Positions 7,123 to 15,104 are shown, counted from the stretch's first letter. The stretch: 28,997 nucleotides of DNA from an uncultured Collinsella sp. (GCA_900540935.1 UQHW01000026.1:1-28997); one strand, 5' to 3'. Translations and numbers: made by a program. Notes: a model not told the origin generated them from the letters alone.

Positions 7123-7998
7123 CTAACTTTGCTGCACTCGACTGGCGGCGCGGCGGGCGCGGGCTTCTTGGATTTCCTCCAAGTGGCTAATGATCTCGGC
7201 AGCGCTTTCCTCGATGGCCTTGCCGTCGGTACGCACCACAAAGCAGCCTAGGCGCTTCATGAGGGCACGAGCTTCCTCGAGCTCGCTGCGCACGCTCTCG
7301 GGCTCGGCATAGGAGCCGGCAACGGCACGGGCGTAGTCATCGCCCAAGCGGCTATCGCGAATCTCGGAAATAACGTCGACGGTCGAAATCAGGCCAAACA
7401 AACGCATCGGGTCGACCTCGTAAATTGACTTGGGCGGCTCCATGCCATGGGCCAACGGAACATTGGCAACCTTGTAACCTTGAAAGGCCAAAAACATCGA
7501 CAGCGGCGTCTTGGACGTGCGCGATACGCCCAGCAGCACGATATCGGCACCCGACAGATCGTCGCAGCCGCGCCCGTCATCGTGCTCAACGAAATATTCC
7601 ATGGCCTCGATACGATGGAAATAGCGGTCATCGGTCCTGTGAATCACGCCCGCGACGCCTTTGGGCGGCACACCGATGAGCGACGATAGCACGGCGAGCG
7701 TCGGACCGATCAGGTCGACCGAACGGATATGCAGCATGCCCAGGTAATCGAGCACGCGGGCGCGAAGCGCCGGATCGACAATGGTGTGAAACACGGCAAT
7801 ATCGCGATGGTCGGCATCGACGCGCGGGCCCACAAACGACTCCACCTGCTCCACCGAGGTCACCTTGGGCAGGCGCAACAAACGAAAAGCCCCTTCATCA
7901 AATTGCCCGGACGCCGCAAGCACCACCTCACAAGCGGTATCACCGAGCGAGTCGGAGATAACGATAACGGTGGGACGAGCGGTGACCGGGCAATCCAT
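7123..7998 (-). CDS. pyruvate, phosphate dikinase regulatory protein (kinase/phosphotransferase, DUF299 family)
   Basis: Proteins of this family switch PPDK or PEP synthase off by ADP-dependent phosphorylation of a threonine next to the catalytic histidine, and on again by phosphate-dependent removal. The 291-residue sequence shows VIVISDSLGDTA near residue 11, HTIVDPALR near 71, IHRTDDRYFHRIEAMEYFVEHDDG near 119 and the nucleotide-binding loop GVSRTSKTP at 157-165. The C-terminal end is a charged helix. The target PPDK is encoded next downstream, so PPDK rather than PEP synthase is the likely substrate. The ATG at 7998 follows AAAGGAG. It lies 34 bases after glyS and is probably in the same operon. 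Homologues carry names such as yqfL or ppsR; no single symbol is assigned here. Confidence 0.93.
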   Translation of the reverse strand: MDCPVTARPTVIVISDSLGDTACEVVLAASGQFDEGAFRLLRLPKVTSVEQVESFVGPRVDADHRDIAVFHTIVDPALRARVLDYLGMLHIRSVDLIGPTLAVLSSLIGVPPKGVAGVIHRTDDRYFHRIEAMEYFVEHDDGRGCDDLSGADIVLLGVSRTSKTPLSMFLAFQGYKVANVPLAHGMEPPKSIYEVDPMRLFGLISTVDVISEIRDSRLGDDYARAVAGSYAEPESVRSELEEARALMKRLGCFVVRTDGKAIEESAAEIISHLEEIQEARARRAASRVQQS

Positions 7999-8011
7999 GC
8001 GGGGCTCCTTT

Positions 8012-8025
8012 TGCGCTTACGCGCA
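8012..8025 (-). promoter_or_regulatory. GUAA-capped hairpin in the leader of the PPDK regulator
   Basis: On the minus strand TGCGC-GTAA-GCGCA forms a perfect 5-bp stem with a GNRA-type loop and directly abuts the AAAGGAG ribosome binding site. It lies between the glyS stop and the regulator start and is nearly identical to the ppdK leader hairpin. Confidence 0.45.
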
Positions 8026-8032
8026 GGCTGGC

Positions 8033-10129
8033 TTACTTTTTACGAGCAAGCTCACCGATGTTGGCGATGCCGGAGAAAACGGCCTCGAAGCGGTTGAGCA
8101 GCTTAAGGCGATTATCGCGGAGCTGCTCGTCCTTGTCCATGACCATGACCTCGTCGAAGAAACGGTCGATGGGCGCGCGCAGGGCGGCGAGGGCAGCAAA
8201 TGCGGCCGGATAATCCTCGGTAGCAAGGGCGGCATCGACAGCGGTCTGAGCAGCCTCGGAGGCGTCGGCGAGCGCAAGCTCGACCTCGCCCATCAGGCTG
8301 CGGTCGTACTCCACGCCCAGCTCGGGCTTGGAGATATGCGCGGCGCGAGCATAGGCGGTCGCAAGGTTGTCGAACGTCTCGGCGTCGTTCTTGCGGGCCT
8401 CGTCGAGGGCGGCGCAGCGGGCGAAGAAGACGGACGGAGCGATGATGTGCACCGCGGAGACGGCGGCAACGGTATCGGCCGGGATCTTTTCGTCGCGGGC
8501 CATGCTCACCAGGCGGCCATGGAAGAAGTCACGAACCTGCTGGGCGACCTCGGCGGCGTCGAACTCAATGCCCTGCTCGCCATAGAGCTCGAGGGCGAAG
8601 TCGATAAGCGACGTGGGGTCGATCGGCAGACGGTCGCGCAGGATGTTGATGATGCCGATAGCGGCACGACGCAGCGCATAGGGGTCGGAGGAGCCGGTCG
8701 GGGGCTCGCCGATGGCAAAGATACCGGCAATGGTATCGAGCTTGTCGGCACAGGCCACGATGCAGCCAGCGGTGCCCTCGGGCAGCTCTTCACCGGCAAA
8801 GCGGGGACGATAGTGATCGCGAATGGCGTGGGCGACCTCGTCGTTCTCCCCCATCGCGGTCGCGTAATAACCGCCCATCACGCCCTGCTGGCTCGTAAAC
8901 TCGACGACGGCGTTAGACACCAGGTCGGCCTTGCACAGGTGCGCGGCGCGAGCAGCGTCGGCGGCCAGGTGGGCGCCCAGATGGGCCTCGCGAGCGATGG
9001 CAAGCGCGAGTTGCTCAATGCGCTCGGACTTGGCGAGCACGCTACCGAGCTTCTCCTGGAAGGCGACCTTGGCCAGACGCTCGCGGAACTCGTCGAGGGA
9101 GATCTTCAGGTCCTCCTCGTAGAAGAACTTGGCGTCGTCCAGACGGGCGCGCACGACGCGCTCGTTGCCGTCAATCACGCGCTCGGCATTCTCGGGCTTG
9201 CTGTTGGAAACGACCACGAACTCACGCGTGAGCTTGCCCTCGCCGTCATAGATCGGGAAGTAGCGCTGGTTGGTGAGCATGGACTCGCAGATAATCTCGT
9301 GCGGGACCTTGAGAAACTCCTCATCGAAGGTACCGACGAGCACCGTCGGCCACTCGCAGAGGTTAATGACCTCCTCAAAGACCTTCTTGGGCGTATCGAC
9401 ATGGCAGCCGGGACGGGCAGCCTCGACCTCAGCGATACCGGCGAGGATGGCCTCGCGACGACGCTCGGCAGAAAGCACACCGGCGTCCTCGAGCACCTGC
9501 TCGTAGACGGCGGGGCTGGCAACCACATGGTCGCCAGGGCCAAGCACGCGATGACCACGCGTGGTGTTGCCACTCGTCACGTCGGCAAACGACACGGGCA
9601 CAACGTCCTCGCCCAGAAGGCAGCAGATCCAGCGGACCGGACGAACAAAGGTCGCATGCTCGTGACCCCAGCGCTGAGAGCGGTAGTTGGGCCACTGCAG
9701 GCCAGCGATAGTCTTCTCGCACAGGGCCGTCAGGATCGGGGTGGCCGGGGCGGAAGGGATGTTCTTCTCGGCAAAGACGTACTCACGGCCGTCGGTGTCC
9801 TCGCGACGGACCAGATCCTCGGCAGCCACACCGCACTTGCGGGCGAAGCCCTGGGCGGCCTTGGTGGCGTTACCGTCGGCATCGAAGGCGATGTTGGCCG
9901 CGGGGCCGCGCTTGACCTCGTGAACCTCGTCGGTCGCGGTGGCGACGTCGGCAACGAGCGCAGCCAGGCGGCGCGGGCTCGAGATCACACGGACCTCGCC
10001 GTGGGCCAGACCGGCCTCGTCGAGACCCTTGGCGATCATGGTGCCAAGCTGCTTGACGGCATTGTTCAGCGGTGCGGAGGGCATTTCTTCCGTACCGATC
10101 TCAAACAGGAAATCCTTAGCGTCTGCCAT
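8033..10129 (-). CDS. glyS: glycyl-tRNA synthetase beta subunit
   Basis: This is the beta subunit of the bacterial alpha2-beta2 glycyl-tRNA synthetase, responsible for tRNA recognition. The 698-residue length is normal. The start MADAKDFLFEIGTEEMPSAPL matches the strongly conserved family N-terminus (LLxEIGTEExP). Internal hallmarks include FVRPVRWICCLLG, TRGHR, ESMLTNQRYFPI, FSRAR-like VRARLDDAKFFYEED, and GGYYATAMGE followed by AIRDHYRPRFAGEELP. A DALR-like anticodon-binding region closes the protein. It begins three bases after the glyQ stop, with GAGGTGG as ribosome binding site inside glyQ, so the two subunits are translated together. A 4-bp stem with GTAA loop (TGGC/GCCA) overlaps its start codon. 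Confidence 0.97.
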   Translation of the reverse strand: MADAKDFLFEIGTEEMPSAPLNNAVKQLGTMIAKGLDEAGLAHGEVRVISSPRRLAALVADVATATDEVHEVKRGPAANIAFDADGNATKAAQGFARKCGVAAEDLVRREDTDGREYVFAEKNIPSAPATPILTALCEKTIAGLQWPNYRSQRWGHEHATFVRPVRWICCLLGEDVVPVSFADVTSGNTTRGHRVLGPGDHVVASPAVYEQVLEDAGVLSAERRREAILAGIAEVEAARPGCHVDTPKKVFEEVINLCEWPTVLVGTFDEEFLKVPHEIICESMLTNQRYFPIYDGEGKLTREFVVVSNSKPENAERVIDGNERVVRARLDDAKFFYEEDLKISLDEFRERLAKVAFQEKLGSVLAKSERIEQLALAIAREAHLGAHLAADAARAAHLCKADLVSNAVVEFTSQQGVMGGYYATAMGENDEVAHAIRDHYRPRFAGEELPEGTAGCIVACADKLDTIAGIFAIGEPPTGSSDPYALRRAAIGIINILRDRLPIDPTSLIDFALELYGEQGIEFDAAEVAQQVRDFFHGRLVSMARDEKIPADTVAAVSAVHIIAPSVFFARCAALDEARKNDAETFDNLATAYARAAHISKPELGVEYDRSLMGEVELALADASEAAQTAVDAALATEDYPAAFAALAALRAPIDRFFDEVMVMDKDEQLRDNRLKLLNRFEAVFSGIANIGELARKK

Positions 10130-10132
10130 GGC

Positions 10133-11044
10133 TTACGCCACCTCGCCTTCCTGATCGGCATTCTCGTTGACTCCGGCGACCTCGGCCATGTAGGCCTCGC
10201 AGCACGCCTTGGCGACGGCGCGGACGCGCAGGATGTAGTTGGCACGCTCGACCGCGGACAGGGCGCCGCGAGCATCGAGCAGGTTGAAAGCGTGGCTGCA
10301 CTTCATGACGCAGTCATATGCCGGCAGCGGCAGCTTGCGCTCCAGGCAGGAATGGCACTCGGCCTCGTAGTCGTCAAACTTCTGACGCATCATCTCGACG
10401 TTGGCGACCTCAAAGTTATAGGCACTGAACTCGCGCTCGTTCTCGAGGAACACGTCGCCATAGGTCATGGGCGTGCCGTCGGGCAGGTAGCTCCACACCA
10501 GGTCGTAGACCGAGTTAACGCCCTGGGCGTACATGGCGATACGCTCCAGGCCGTAGGTGATCTCGACGGGCACGGGGTCGACCTCGATGCCGCCCACCTG
10601 CTGGAAGTACGTAAACTGCGTGACCTCCATGCCATTGAGCCAGACCTCCCAGCCAAGGCCCCAGGCGCCGAGCGTCGGGCTCTCCCAGTCGTCCTCGACA
10701 AAGCGGACGTCATGGTCGTTGGGGTCCAGACCGATAGCGGCAAGAGACCCCAGGTAAAGCTCCTGGGCGTTGACCGGAGAGGGCTTGATGAGCACCTGGA
10801 ACTGATAGTAGTGCTGCATGCGGTTGGGGTTCTCGCCGTAGCGGCCGTCGGCGGGACGGCGGCAAGGCTGCGCATAGCAGGTGCGCCACTCGGCGGGACC
10901 GAGCGAGCGCAGCGTGGTCGCGGTATGAAAGGTACCGGCACCGACCTCGGAGTCATAGGGCTGCATAATGACGCAGCCCTGCTCGCCCCAGTACTGCTGG
11001 AGACGCAAGATGATGTCTTGGAAGGAAAGCGATGAAGCGTTCAT
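10133..11044 (-). CDS. glyQ: glycyl-tRNA synthetase alpha subunit
   Basis: This is the catalytic alpha subunit (class II synthetase fold) that forms glycyl-adenylate. The 303-residue sequence begins with SFQDIILRLQQYWGEQGCVIMQPYD and contains EVGAGTFHTATTLRSLGP, YAQPCRRPADGRYGENPNR, MQHYYQFQVLIKPSP, GWEVWLNGMEVTQFTYFQQ and YGLERIAMY, all near-invariant in the family. The ATG at 11044 agrees with the family start. It lies 59 bases after lepB. That short gap holds TATAGT and TGTAAT hexamers but no convincing promoter, and it is too short for a T-box leader of the kind that controls glyQS in many Firmicutes. Co-transcription from the rpsP promoter is therefore likely. Confidence 0.97.
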   Translation of the reverse strand: MNASSLSFQDIILRLQQYWGEQGCVIMQPYDSEVGAGTFHTATTLRSLGPAEWRTCYAQPCRRPADGRYGENPNRMQHYYQFQVLIKPSPVNAQELYLGSLAAIGLDPNDHDVRFVEDDWESPTLGAWGLGWEVWLNGMEVTQFTYFQQVGGIEVDPVPVEITYGLERIAMYAQGVNSVYDLVWSYLPDGTPMTYGDVFLENEREFSAYNFEVANVEMMRQKFDDYEAECHSCLERKLPLPAYDCVMKCSHAFNLLDARGALSAVERANYILRVRAVAKACCEAYMAEVAGVNENADQEGEVA

Positions 11045-11103
11045 GCCTCTAATATCCCCTCGTCGAAACGATTACACGGTTAGGTACTGTACTATAGCGG
11101 TTT

Positions 11104-11667
11104 TTAGTCGATAGCGCCCAGACGGTTGAGCGGCCAGTAACGCACGAGCGCCACGGCGATCAGGTCCGAACGGTCGACGGGACCAAAGTAGCGTGAGTCG
11201 GCAGAGTTTTCGCGGTTGTCGCCCATCACCCACACGCACCCGTCGGGAACCGTGTAGGGATAGCTTACCTGAGCGCCGGGCGCTTGGACCGAAAGCGGCC
11301 AGCTCATGCCCGTCGTATAGTCCTCGTCGAGCGCTTGGCCGTCAACGACCACCTTGCCATCCTGCAGGTCGACCGTCTGGCCGGCCGTGGCAATAACACG
11401 CTTGACAAGAACATCATGCTCGGAGGTGCCATCGGGGTTGTGAAACACCACGATATCACCCTGCTTGACGGGCTGACCGAGCTCGAGGCTCACCTTTTGT
11501 GCCAGGATCTGGTCGCCAATCTCGATCGTGGACTCCATGGAGCCGGTGGGCACCACAAAGGGCTCGACCACAAACGAGCGAATCAAGAAGGTGGCCACGA
11601 GCGCGATCGCGATGACCGCGATCCACTCAAAAGCGCCCCTCAACGCGGAATGCTGCGATGGAACCAT
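11104..11667 (-). CDS. lepB: signal peptidase I
   Basis: This membrane serine protease removes signal peptides from exported proteins. The 187-residue protein has one N-terminal membrane segment at about residues 14-30 (FEWIAVIAIALVATFLI). The catalytic Ser43 lies in VPTGSMESTI and the general base Lys89 in DVLVKRVIATAGQ. Box E is MGDNRENSADSR. The single membrane span and short length are typical of Gram-positive enzymes. The start is ATG at 11667, with AGGAG five bases upstream. A GTG at 11673, overlapping the trmD stop, has the ribosome binding site directly against it and is less likely. Position after trmD and before glyQ is part of the rpsP operon. Confidence 0.96.
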   Translation of the reverse strand: MVPSQHSALRGAFEWIAVIAIALVATFLIRSFVVEPFVVPTGSMESTIEIGDQILAQKVSLELGQPVKQGDIVVFHNPDGTSEHDVLVKRVIATAGQTVDLQDGKVVVDGQALDEDYTTGMSWPLSVQAPGAQVSYPYTVPDGCVWVMGDNRENSADSRYFGPVDRSDLIAVALVRYWPLNRLGAID

Positions 11668-11669
11668 TC

Positions 11670-12428
11670 TCACTCCTCGCTCTGCGAATACGCAGCGTCC
11701 AAAATCTCCTGCGCGTAAGCGCGCTCCTGGGGCGTAAGGCGCGCCGTCTCGATCAGATCGGGACGCCAGCGGCAGGTGCGCTCGATGGCGTTCTTGCGAC
11801 GCCAGGCATCGACCTTGGCATGATCGCCACTCACGAGCACCGGCGGCACGCCCTCGCCGTTGAACTCGGCAGGACGGGTGTACTGCGCGTACTCGAGCAG
11901 TCCTCCGTCCTCGGCGGTCGAGAACGACTCGTCGACGTTGCTCATCTCGTCGCCCAGGGCGCCGGGAATCAGGCGTACGACGGCATCGGCAACGACCATA
12001 GCGGGAAGCTCGCCGCCCGTAAGCACGTAGTCGCCGATCGACAGACGCTCATCGGCATACGCATACGCGCGCTCGTCGACGCCCTCGTAGCGACTGCACA
12101 CAAACAGCAGGCGCTCACTTTTGAGCAGGCGCTCGGCCACATGCTGCGTAAAGGGCTCGCCACAGGGGGTAAAGAACACCACAGTGGGCTTGGGACCCTC
12201 TGCGCTAATGGCCTCGATGGCCTCGGCGATAGGCTCGACCTTCATGAGCATGCCCTGCCCGCCGCCGTACGGCTCGTCATCGACGGTACGATGGCGGTCG
12301 TGCGTCCAGTCGCGCAGGTTATACGCCTTAAAATCAAAAAGGCCGGCCTTGCGGGCGCGGCCCAAGATCGATGTGGACATGACGGGCTCAAACATCTCGG
12401 GAAAGACCGAAAGGGTCTCGATCAGCAT
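11670..12428 (-). CDS. trmD: tRNA (guanine37-N1)-methyltransferase
   Basis: TrmD methylates G37 next to the anticodon, which prevents +1 frameshifting. The 252-residue SPOUT protein starts MLIETLSVFPEMFEPVMSTS. It has LRDWTHDRHRTVDDEPYGGGQGM, the trefoil-knot cofactor site CSRYEGVDERAY...LSIGDYVLTGGELPA, and the tRNA-binding C-terminal part with YTRPAEFNGEGVPPVLVSGDH. GGGAGGA precedes the ATG at 12428. It follows rimM by 10 bases and is followed by lepB after 2 bases, so the genes are tightly coupled. Confidence 0.97.
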   Translation of the reverse strand: MLIETLSVFPEMFEPVMSTSILGRARKAGLFDFKAYNLRDWTHDRHRTVDDEPYGGGQGMLMKVEPIAEAIEAISAEGPKPTVVFFTPCGEPFTQHVAERLLKSERLLFVCSRYEGVDERAYAYADERLSIGDYVLTGGELPAMVVADAVVRLIPGALGDEMSNVDESFSTAEDGGLLEYAQYTRPAEFNGEGVPPVLVSGDHAKVDAWRRKNAIERTCRWRPDLIETARLTPQERAYAQEILDAAYSQSEE

Positions 12429-12438
12429 GTTGTCCTCC

Positions 12439-12960
12439 CTACTTGTCCATATCGATCAGGCCGTCCATAACGTGGACGGAAATTGTTCCTGTGTCGGGAA
12501 GATCGAGCACGACCTGCTCGATCACGGGAATCAGCACCTCGCCGTACCGATCACCCTCGACAACCCAAACATCGTTGGCGGGCGTCGACATGATCTCGAC
12601 GATCGTACCGAGCGAACCGAAGCGCTCGTCGACCACCTCGCGACCCATCAGGTCGGTATAGGCAGCGTCGAGCGAATCGAGCTCAAAGTCGTCACGATTT
12701 GCCAGCACGTAGCATCCCGTGATGCCCTCGGCGGCCGTCAAGTCGTCAATGCCCTCAAACGAGACCAGATCGCCATCGCCCGTATCGGTGACGGACACGA
12801 CCGTGCAAAAGCGGTCGCGCTTGAGCGCCGGCGGCGTCAGGGCGACGCGCATACCCGGCTCTAATACAGAAGGAAGCCCCCGCAGCGGCTGCGCGAGGAC
12901 CTCCCCCTTCCTTCCGTGCGGCTTGACCACACGGGCGATGTTTTTGTACTGGGACCTCAA
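12439..12960 (-). CDS. rimM: 16S rRNA processing protein RimM
   Basis: RimM assists maturation of the 30S head and binds S19. The 173-residue protein has the N-terminal RimM barrel (IARVVKPHGRKGEVLAQPL) and a C-terminal PRC-barrel (LMGREVVDERFGSLGTIVEI, NDVWVVEG, VLIPVIEQVVLDLP). No ATG lies in the right place. TTG at 12960 gives the eight residues that usually precede the first strand, although only a weak AGGACC ribosome binding site is seen. Translation is probably coupled to khpA, whose stop is four bases upstream. Confidence 0.93.
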   Translation of the reverse strand: MRSQYKNIARVVKPHGRKGEVLAQPLRGLPSVLEPGMRVALTPPALKRDRFCTVVSVTDTGDGDLVSFEGIDDLTAAEGITGCYVLANRDDFELDSLDAAYTDLMGREVVDERFGSLGTIVEIMSTPANDVWVVEGDRYGEVLIPVIEQVVLDLPDTGTISVHVMDGLIDMDK

Positions 12961-12964
12961 GGTC

Positions 12965-13249
12965 CTAGCCCAGAACCTCTACCTCGACAGCAGTGTCGAG
13001 GCGAGCGGCCAGTGCACGGGCGAGCGTGCGAATGGCCTTGATGGTACGGCCACGACGGCCGATGACCTTAGCGACATCATCCTCGGCGACCGAAACCTCA
13101 ATCGTAGAGGCGTCGTCACCATCGATGACCTCAAGGCTCACGGAATCCGGGTCGTCGACGATCTGAACAACGAGATATTCGACGAGATCGGCGATGCGAT
13201 CTGAGAGCATTGCCTCACCCTCGAGCTGTGCAGCGTCAACCTCAGGCAC
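12965..13249 (-). CDS. khpA: KH-domain RNA-binding protein KhpA (YlqC family)
   Basis: KhpA is a small single-KH RNA chaperone that in other Gram-positives pairs with KhpB (Jag/EloR) and affects cell elongation. The 94-residue sequence has LVEYLVVQIVDDPDSVSLEV, then VAKVIGRRGRTIKAIRTL with the GRRG loop at residues 64-67. GTG at 13249 is chosen because GAGGAG lies six bases upstream; the ATG at 13210 is closer to the start of most homologues and is a possible alternative. It sits between rpsP and rimM, the standard place for this gene. Confidence 0.93.
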   Translation of the reverse strand: MPEVDAAQLEGEAMLSDRIADLVEYLVVQIVDDPDSVSLEVIDGDDASTIEVSVAEDDVAKVIGRRGRTIKAIRTLARALAARLDTAVEVEVLG

Positions 13250-13252
13250 GAT

Positions 13253-13594
13253 TTACTCCTCGGCACCCTCAGCGGCCTCAGCGGCAGCCTTAGCGGCCTC
13301 GGCCTCTTTGGCGAGCTGCTTCTTGGACTTCTTGACGACGGTCTCGGTCTTCTCGCCCTCGTTGGCGGCCTTGACCAGAGCGGCGACGGCGTCGGTGAGC
13401 TGAGCGCCCTTTGACTGCCAGTCGGCGATCTTCTCGAGGTCGAGGTTGATGGTCTTGGGGGCGGTCATCGGGTTGTAGCGGCCAACCTCCTCGATGATAC
13501 GACCGTCACGCGGGGCGCGGGAATCGGCGACGACGACACGGTAGTACGGACGCTTCTTAGCGCCGTGACGAGCAAGGCGAATCTTGACTGCCAA
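13253..13594 (-). CDS. rpsP: 30S ribosomal protein S16
   Basis: S16 is a core assembly protein of the 30S subunit. MAVKIRLARHGAKKRPYYRV, DSRAPRDGRIIEEVGRYNP and the final SKGAQLTDAV helix identify it. The start is TTG at 13594, with GGAGGAG six bases upstream; the open frame continues to 13630 but the family begins at this residue. The globular part ends near residue 85, after which a Lys/Ala/Glu-rich tail of about 28 residues runs to residue 113. It is the first gene of the rpsP-khpA-rimM-trmD-lepB operon, with a predicted promoter upstream. Confidence 0.97.
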   Translation of the reverse strand: MAVKIRLARHGAKKRPYYRVVVADSRAPRDGRIIEEVGRYNPMTAPKTINLDLEKIADWQSKGAQLTDAVAALVKAANEGEKTETVVKKSKKQLAKEAEAAKAAAEAAEGAEE

Positions 13595-13650
13595 AGGAAA
13601 CTCCTCCAACCAAGCAGCTTTAGGCTGCAACTACAAACAAACAGTTGAAC

Positions 13651-13679
13651 ATAATACGCCATCGACGCGGGCAGGTGAA
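13651..13679 (-). promoter_or_regulatory. Predicted promoter of the rpsP operon
   Basis: TTCACC (-35) and TATTAT (-10) are 17 bases apart on the minus strand, giving a leader of about 50 bases before rpsP. A second, weaker pair (TTGCAA and TAAGAT, 16 bases) lies further upstream near 13725-13755. The 13595-13795 gap is shared with the divergent dinB gene. Confidence 0.5.
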
Positions 13680-13783
13680 GTCCGTGAGACCAACTTCTTC
13701 GGTGTAGTCGAGGGCAAATCCATATCTTAGACAAGAATTCGCGATTTGCAAGCACATCCACGCACCCCACATGAGCTGCGCGG

Positions 13784-13789
13784 TATACT
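13784..13789 (+). promoter_or_regulatory. -10 element of dinB, probably a leaderless transcript
   Basis: TATACT ends six bases before the dinB ATG at 13796. With the usual spacing, transcription would start on the A of the start codon. No Shine-Dalgarno sequence precedes that ATG, which fits a leaderless mRNA. No clear -35 element is seen. Confidence 0.5.
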
Positions 13790-13795
13790 CATGAC

Positions 13796-15049
13796 ATGGA
13801 AAGACGCGAACATACATACGGTTATGAGAATGCTGCGGGCATCACGCCGCCGCCCTGGACGGGTCCGGCGGTGGGTCTGATGGACCTCGATGCGTTTTTT
13901 GCGAGCGTAGAGATGCTCGACCACCCCGAGTGGCGCGGCAAGCCGCTCATTGTGGGCGGAGATGCCGAGTCGCGCGGCGTCGTGTCCACGTGTTCGTATG
14001 AGGCACGCCGCTTTGGCGTGCATTCCGCCATGGCCTCGGCCGAGGCACGGTGTCTGTGCCCGCAGGCGATTTGGACGCATGGGCATTTTGATCGCTACCG
14101 CGAAGTGAGCGCGCAAGTCATGGCGATTCTCGCCGACGAGACGCCGCGCGTTGAGCGCGTATCCATCGACGAAGCCTTTATCGATATCACACCGGGTCGC
14201 TTTGCGCCCGAAGACCCGCTGCTGGTCGCGCGACGCATCAGTGACCGCGTGGCGGCACTGGGGGTGACGTGCTCCATTGGCGTCGGCTGCAACAAGACGG
14301 TGGCCAAAATCGCGAGCGAGCGCGACAAGCCCTTTGGCCTGACCATTGTGCGCCCCGGCACGGAGCAGCGATTTTTGGCCGCGCTGCCGGTGTCTGCCAT
14401 GAGCGGCATCGGTCGCTCGGCCGAGGAGCGGCTACGCCGCATGCGTATCTACACGCTTGGCGAGCTGTCGCGTGCGCCGGAGTCCACGCTGGCCCCGATT
14501 TTTGGCGTCAACGGCGAGCGTATGCGCCAACGTGCGCTGGGTCTCGAAGTTTCCGAGGTCACAAGTCTGGATGAGGAGCGCGAGGTCAAGTCGGTCAGCA
14601 ATGAACGCACCTTTGCGAAAGATTTGACTGAGCGCAGGGATATCGAGGCGGCGATTGCGCTGCTGGGCGAGTCGGTTGGACGTCGCCTGCGCCGCCAGGG
14701 GCTTACGGGCGGCACCGTGACGCTCAAGCTCAAATACTCTTACGGCAGCGGACGCACGGCACAGCGCAGGCTTCCCCATCCCACCGATGACGAGAATATC
14801 TTTGTGGCCGTAGCGCTCGAGCTGCTCGATAACATCTGGCAGGAAGGCATGCACGTGCGCCTAGCCGGCATCGGCATGAGCGACTTCAACCACCAAGGCG
14901 GCATCCAGACCGACCTGTTCTGCGAAGTCGATGACCGCGGAGCCCAATCCAGCGACCGACGCGACCTCTCCGTCGCCATCGACGCCGTCCGAGACAAATT
15001 CGGCGACACTGCCCTATCCTTCGGCCGCCAATCCCGCTTCAACGATTAA
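13796..15049 (+). CDS. dinB: DNA polymerase IV (Y-family translesion polymerase)
   Basis: Error-prone polymerase that extends past damaged or mispaired ends. The 417-residue sequence has the first catalytic Asp30 in GLMDLDAFFASVE, YEARRFGVHSAM, and Asp125-Glu126 in RVSIDEAFIDIT. The helix-hairpin-helix region includes ALPVSAMSGIGRSAEERLRRM and is followed by the little finger domain. QTDLF at 371-375 looks like a sliding-clamp-binding motif. It is the only plus-strand gene and is divergent from rpsP. The ATG at 13796 lacks a ribosome binding site, which fits leaderless translation; a GTG or ATG near residues 26-29 is an alternative start that would still keep the catalytic core. Confidence 0.95.
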   Translation: MERREHTYGYENAAGITPPPWTGPAVGLMDLDAFFASVEMLDHPEWRGKPLIVGGDAESRGVVSTCSYEARRFGVHSAMASAEARCLCPQAIWTHGHFDRYREVSAQVMAILADETPRVERVSIDEAFIDITPGRFAPEDPLLVARRISDRVAALGVTCSIGVGCNKTVAKIASERDKPFGLTIVRPGTEQRFLAALPVSAMSGIGRSAEERLRRMRIYTLGELSRAPESTLAPIFGVNGERMRQRALGLEVSEVTSLDEEREVKSVSNERTFAKDLTERRDIEAAIALLGESVGRRLRRQGLTGGTVTLKLKYSYGSGRTAQRRLPHPTDDENIFVAVALELLDNIWQEGMHVRLAGIGMSDFNHQGGIQTDLFCEVDDRGAQSSDRRDLSVAIDAVRDKFGDTALSFGRQSRFND

Positions 15050-15060
15050 CCGCCTTTGGG

Positions 15061-15104
15061 CAAAAAGAAAGCCGGGCAGGTACGGAAAACCGCAACTGCC
15101 CGGC
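15061..15104 (-). terminator. Terminator of the rplU-obg-rsfS unit
   Basis: On the minus strand GCCGGGCAG pairs with CTGCCCGGC, with an inner CGG/CCG pairing, and TTTCTTTTTG follows. It begins about 45 bases after the rsfS stop. The same hairpin lies just after dinB on the other strand, but no T tract follows it there, so dinB termination here would be weak. Confidence 0.9.

Noticed and set aside
7865..11035. A 1056-codon open frame on the plus strand, opposite glyS and glyQ
   Set aside because: It runs across two unmistakable genes in antisense, is low in complexity and has no recognisable domain. It is a codon-bias shadow.
11045..11103. T-box riboswitch upstream of glyQ
   Set aside because: The gap is only 59 bases, with no room for a specifier stem and antiterminator and no visible T-box sequence.
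11709..11720. GCGC-TTAC-GCGC hairpin near the end of trmD, like the ppdK leader hairpin
   Set aside because: It is within the conserved ERAYAQEIL coding region and on the coding strand its loop is TTAC rather than GTAA. Probably chance.
13807..13820. LexA-type SOS box at the start of dinB
   Set aside because: The first half CGAAC fits, but the second half ATACG departs from GTTCG at two of five positions and the site is inside the coding region. Too weak to call.
15071..15104. Strong terminator for dinB on the plus strand
   Set aside because: The stem is present, but no T run follows in the plus direction. The T tract is on the minus side, so it serves rsfS.
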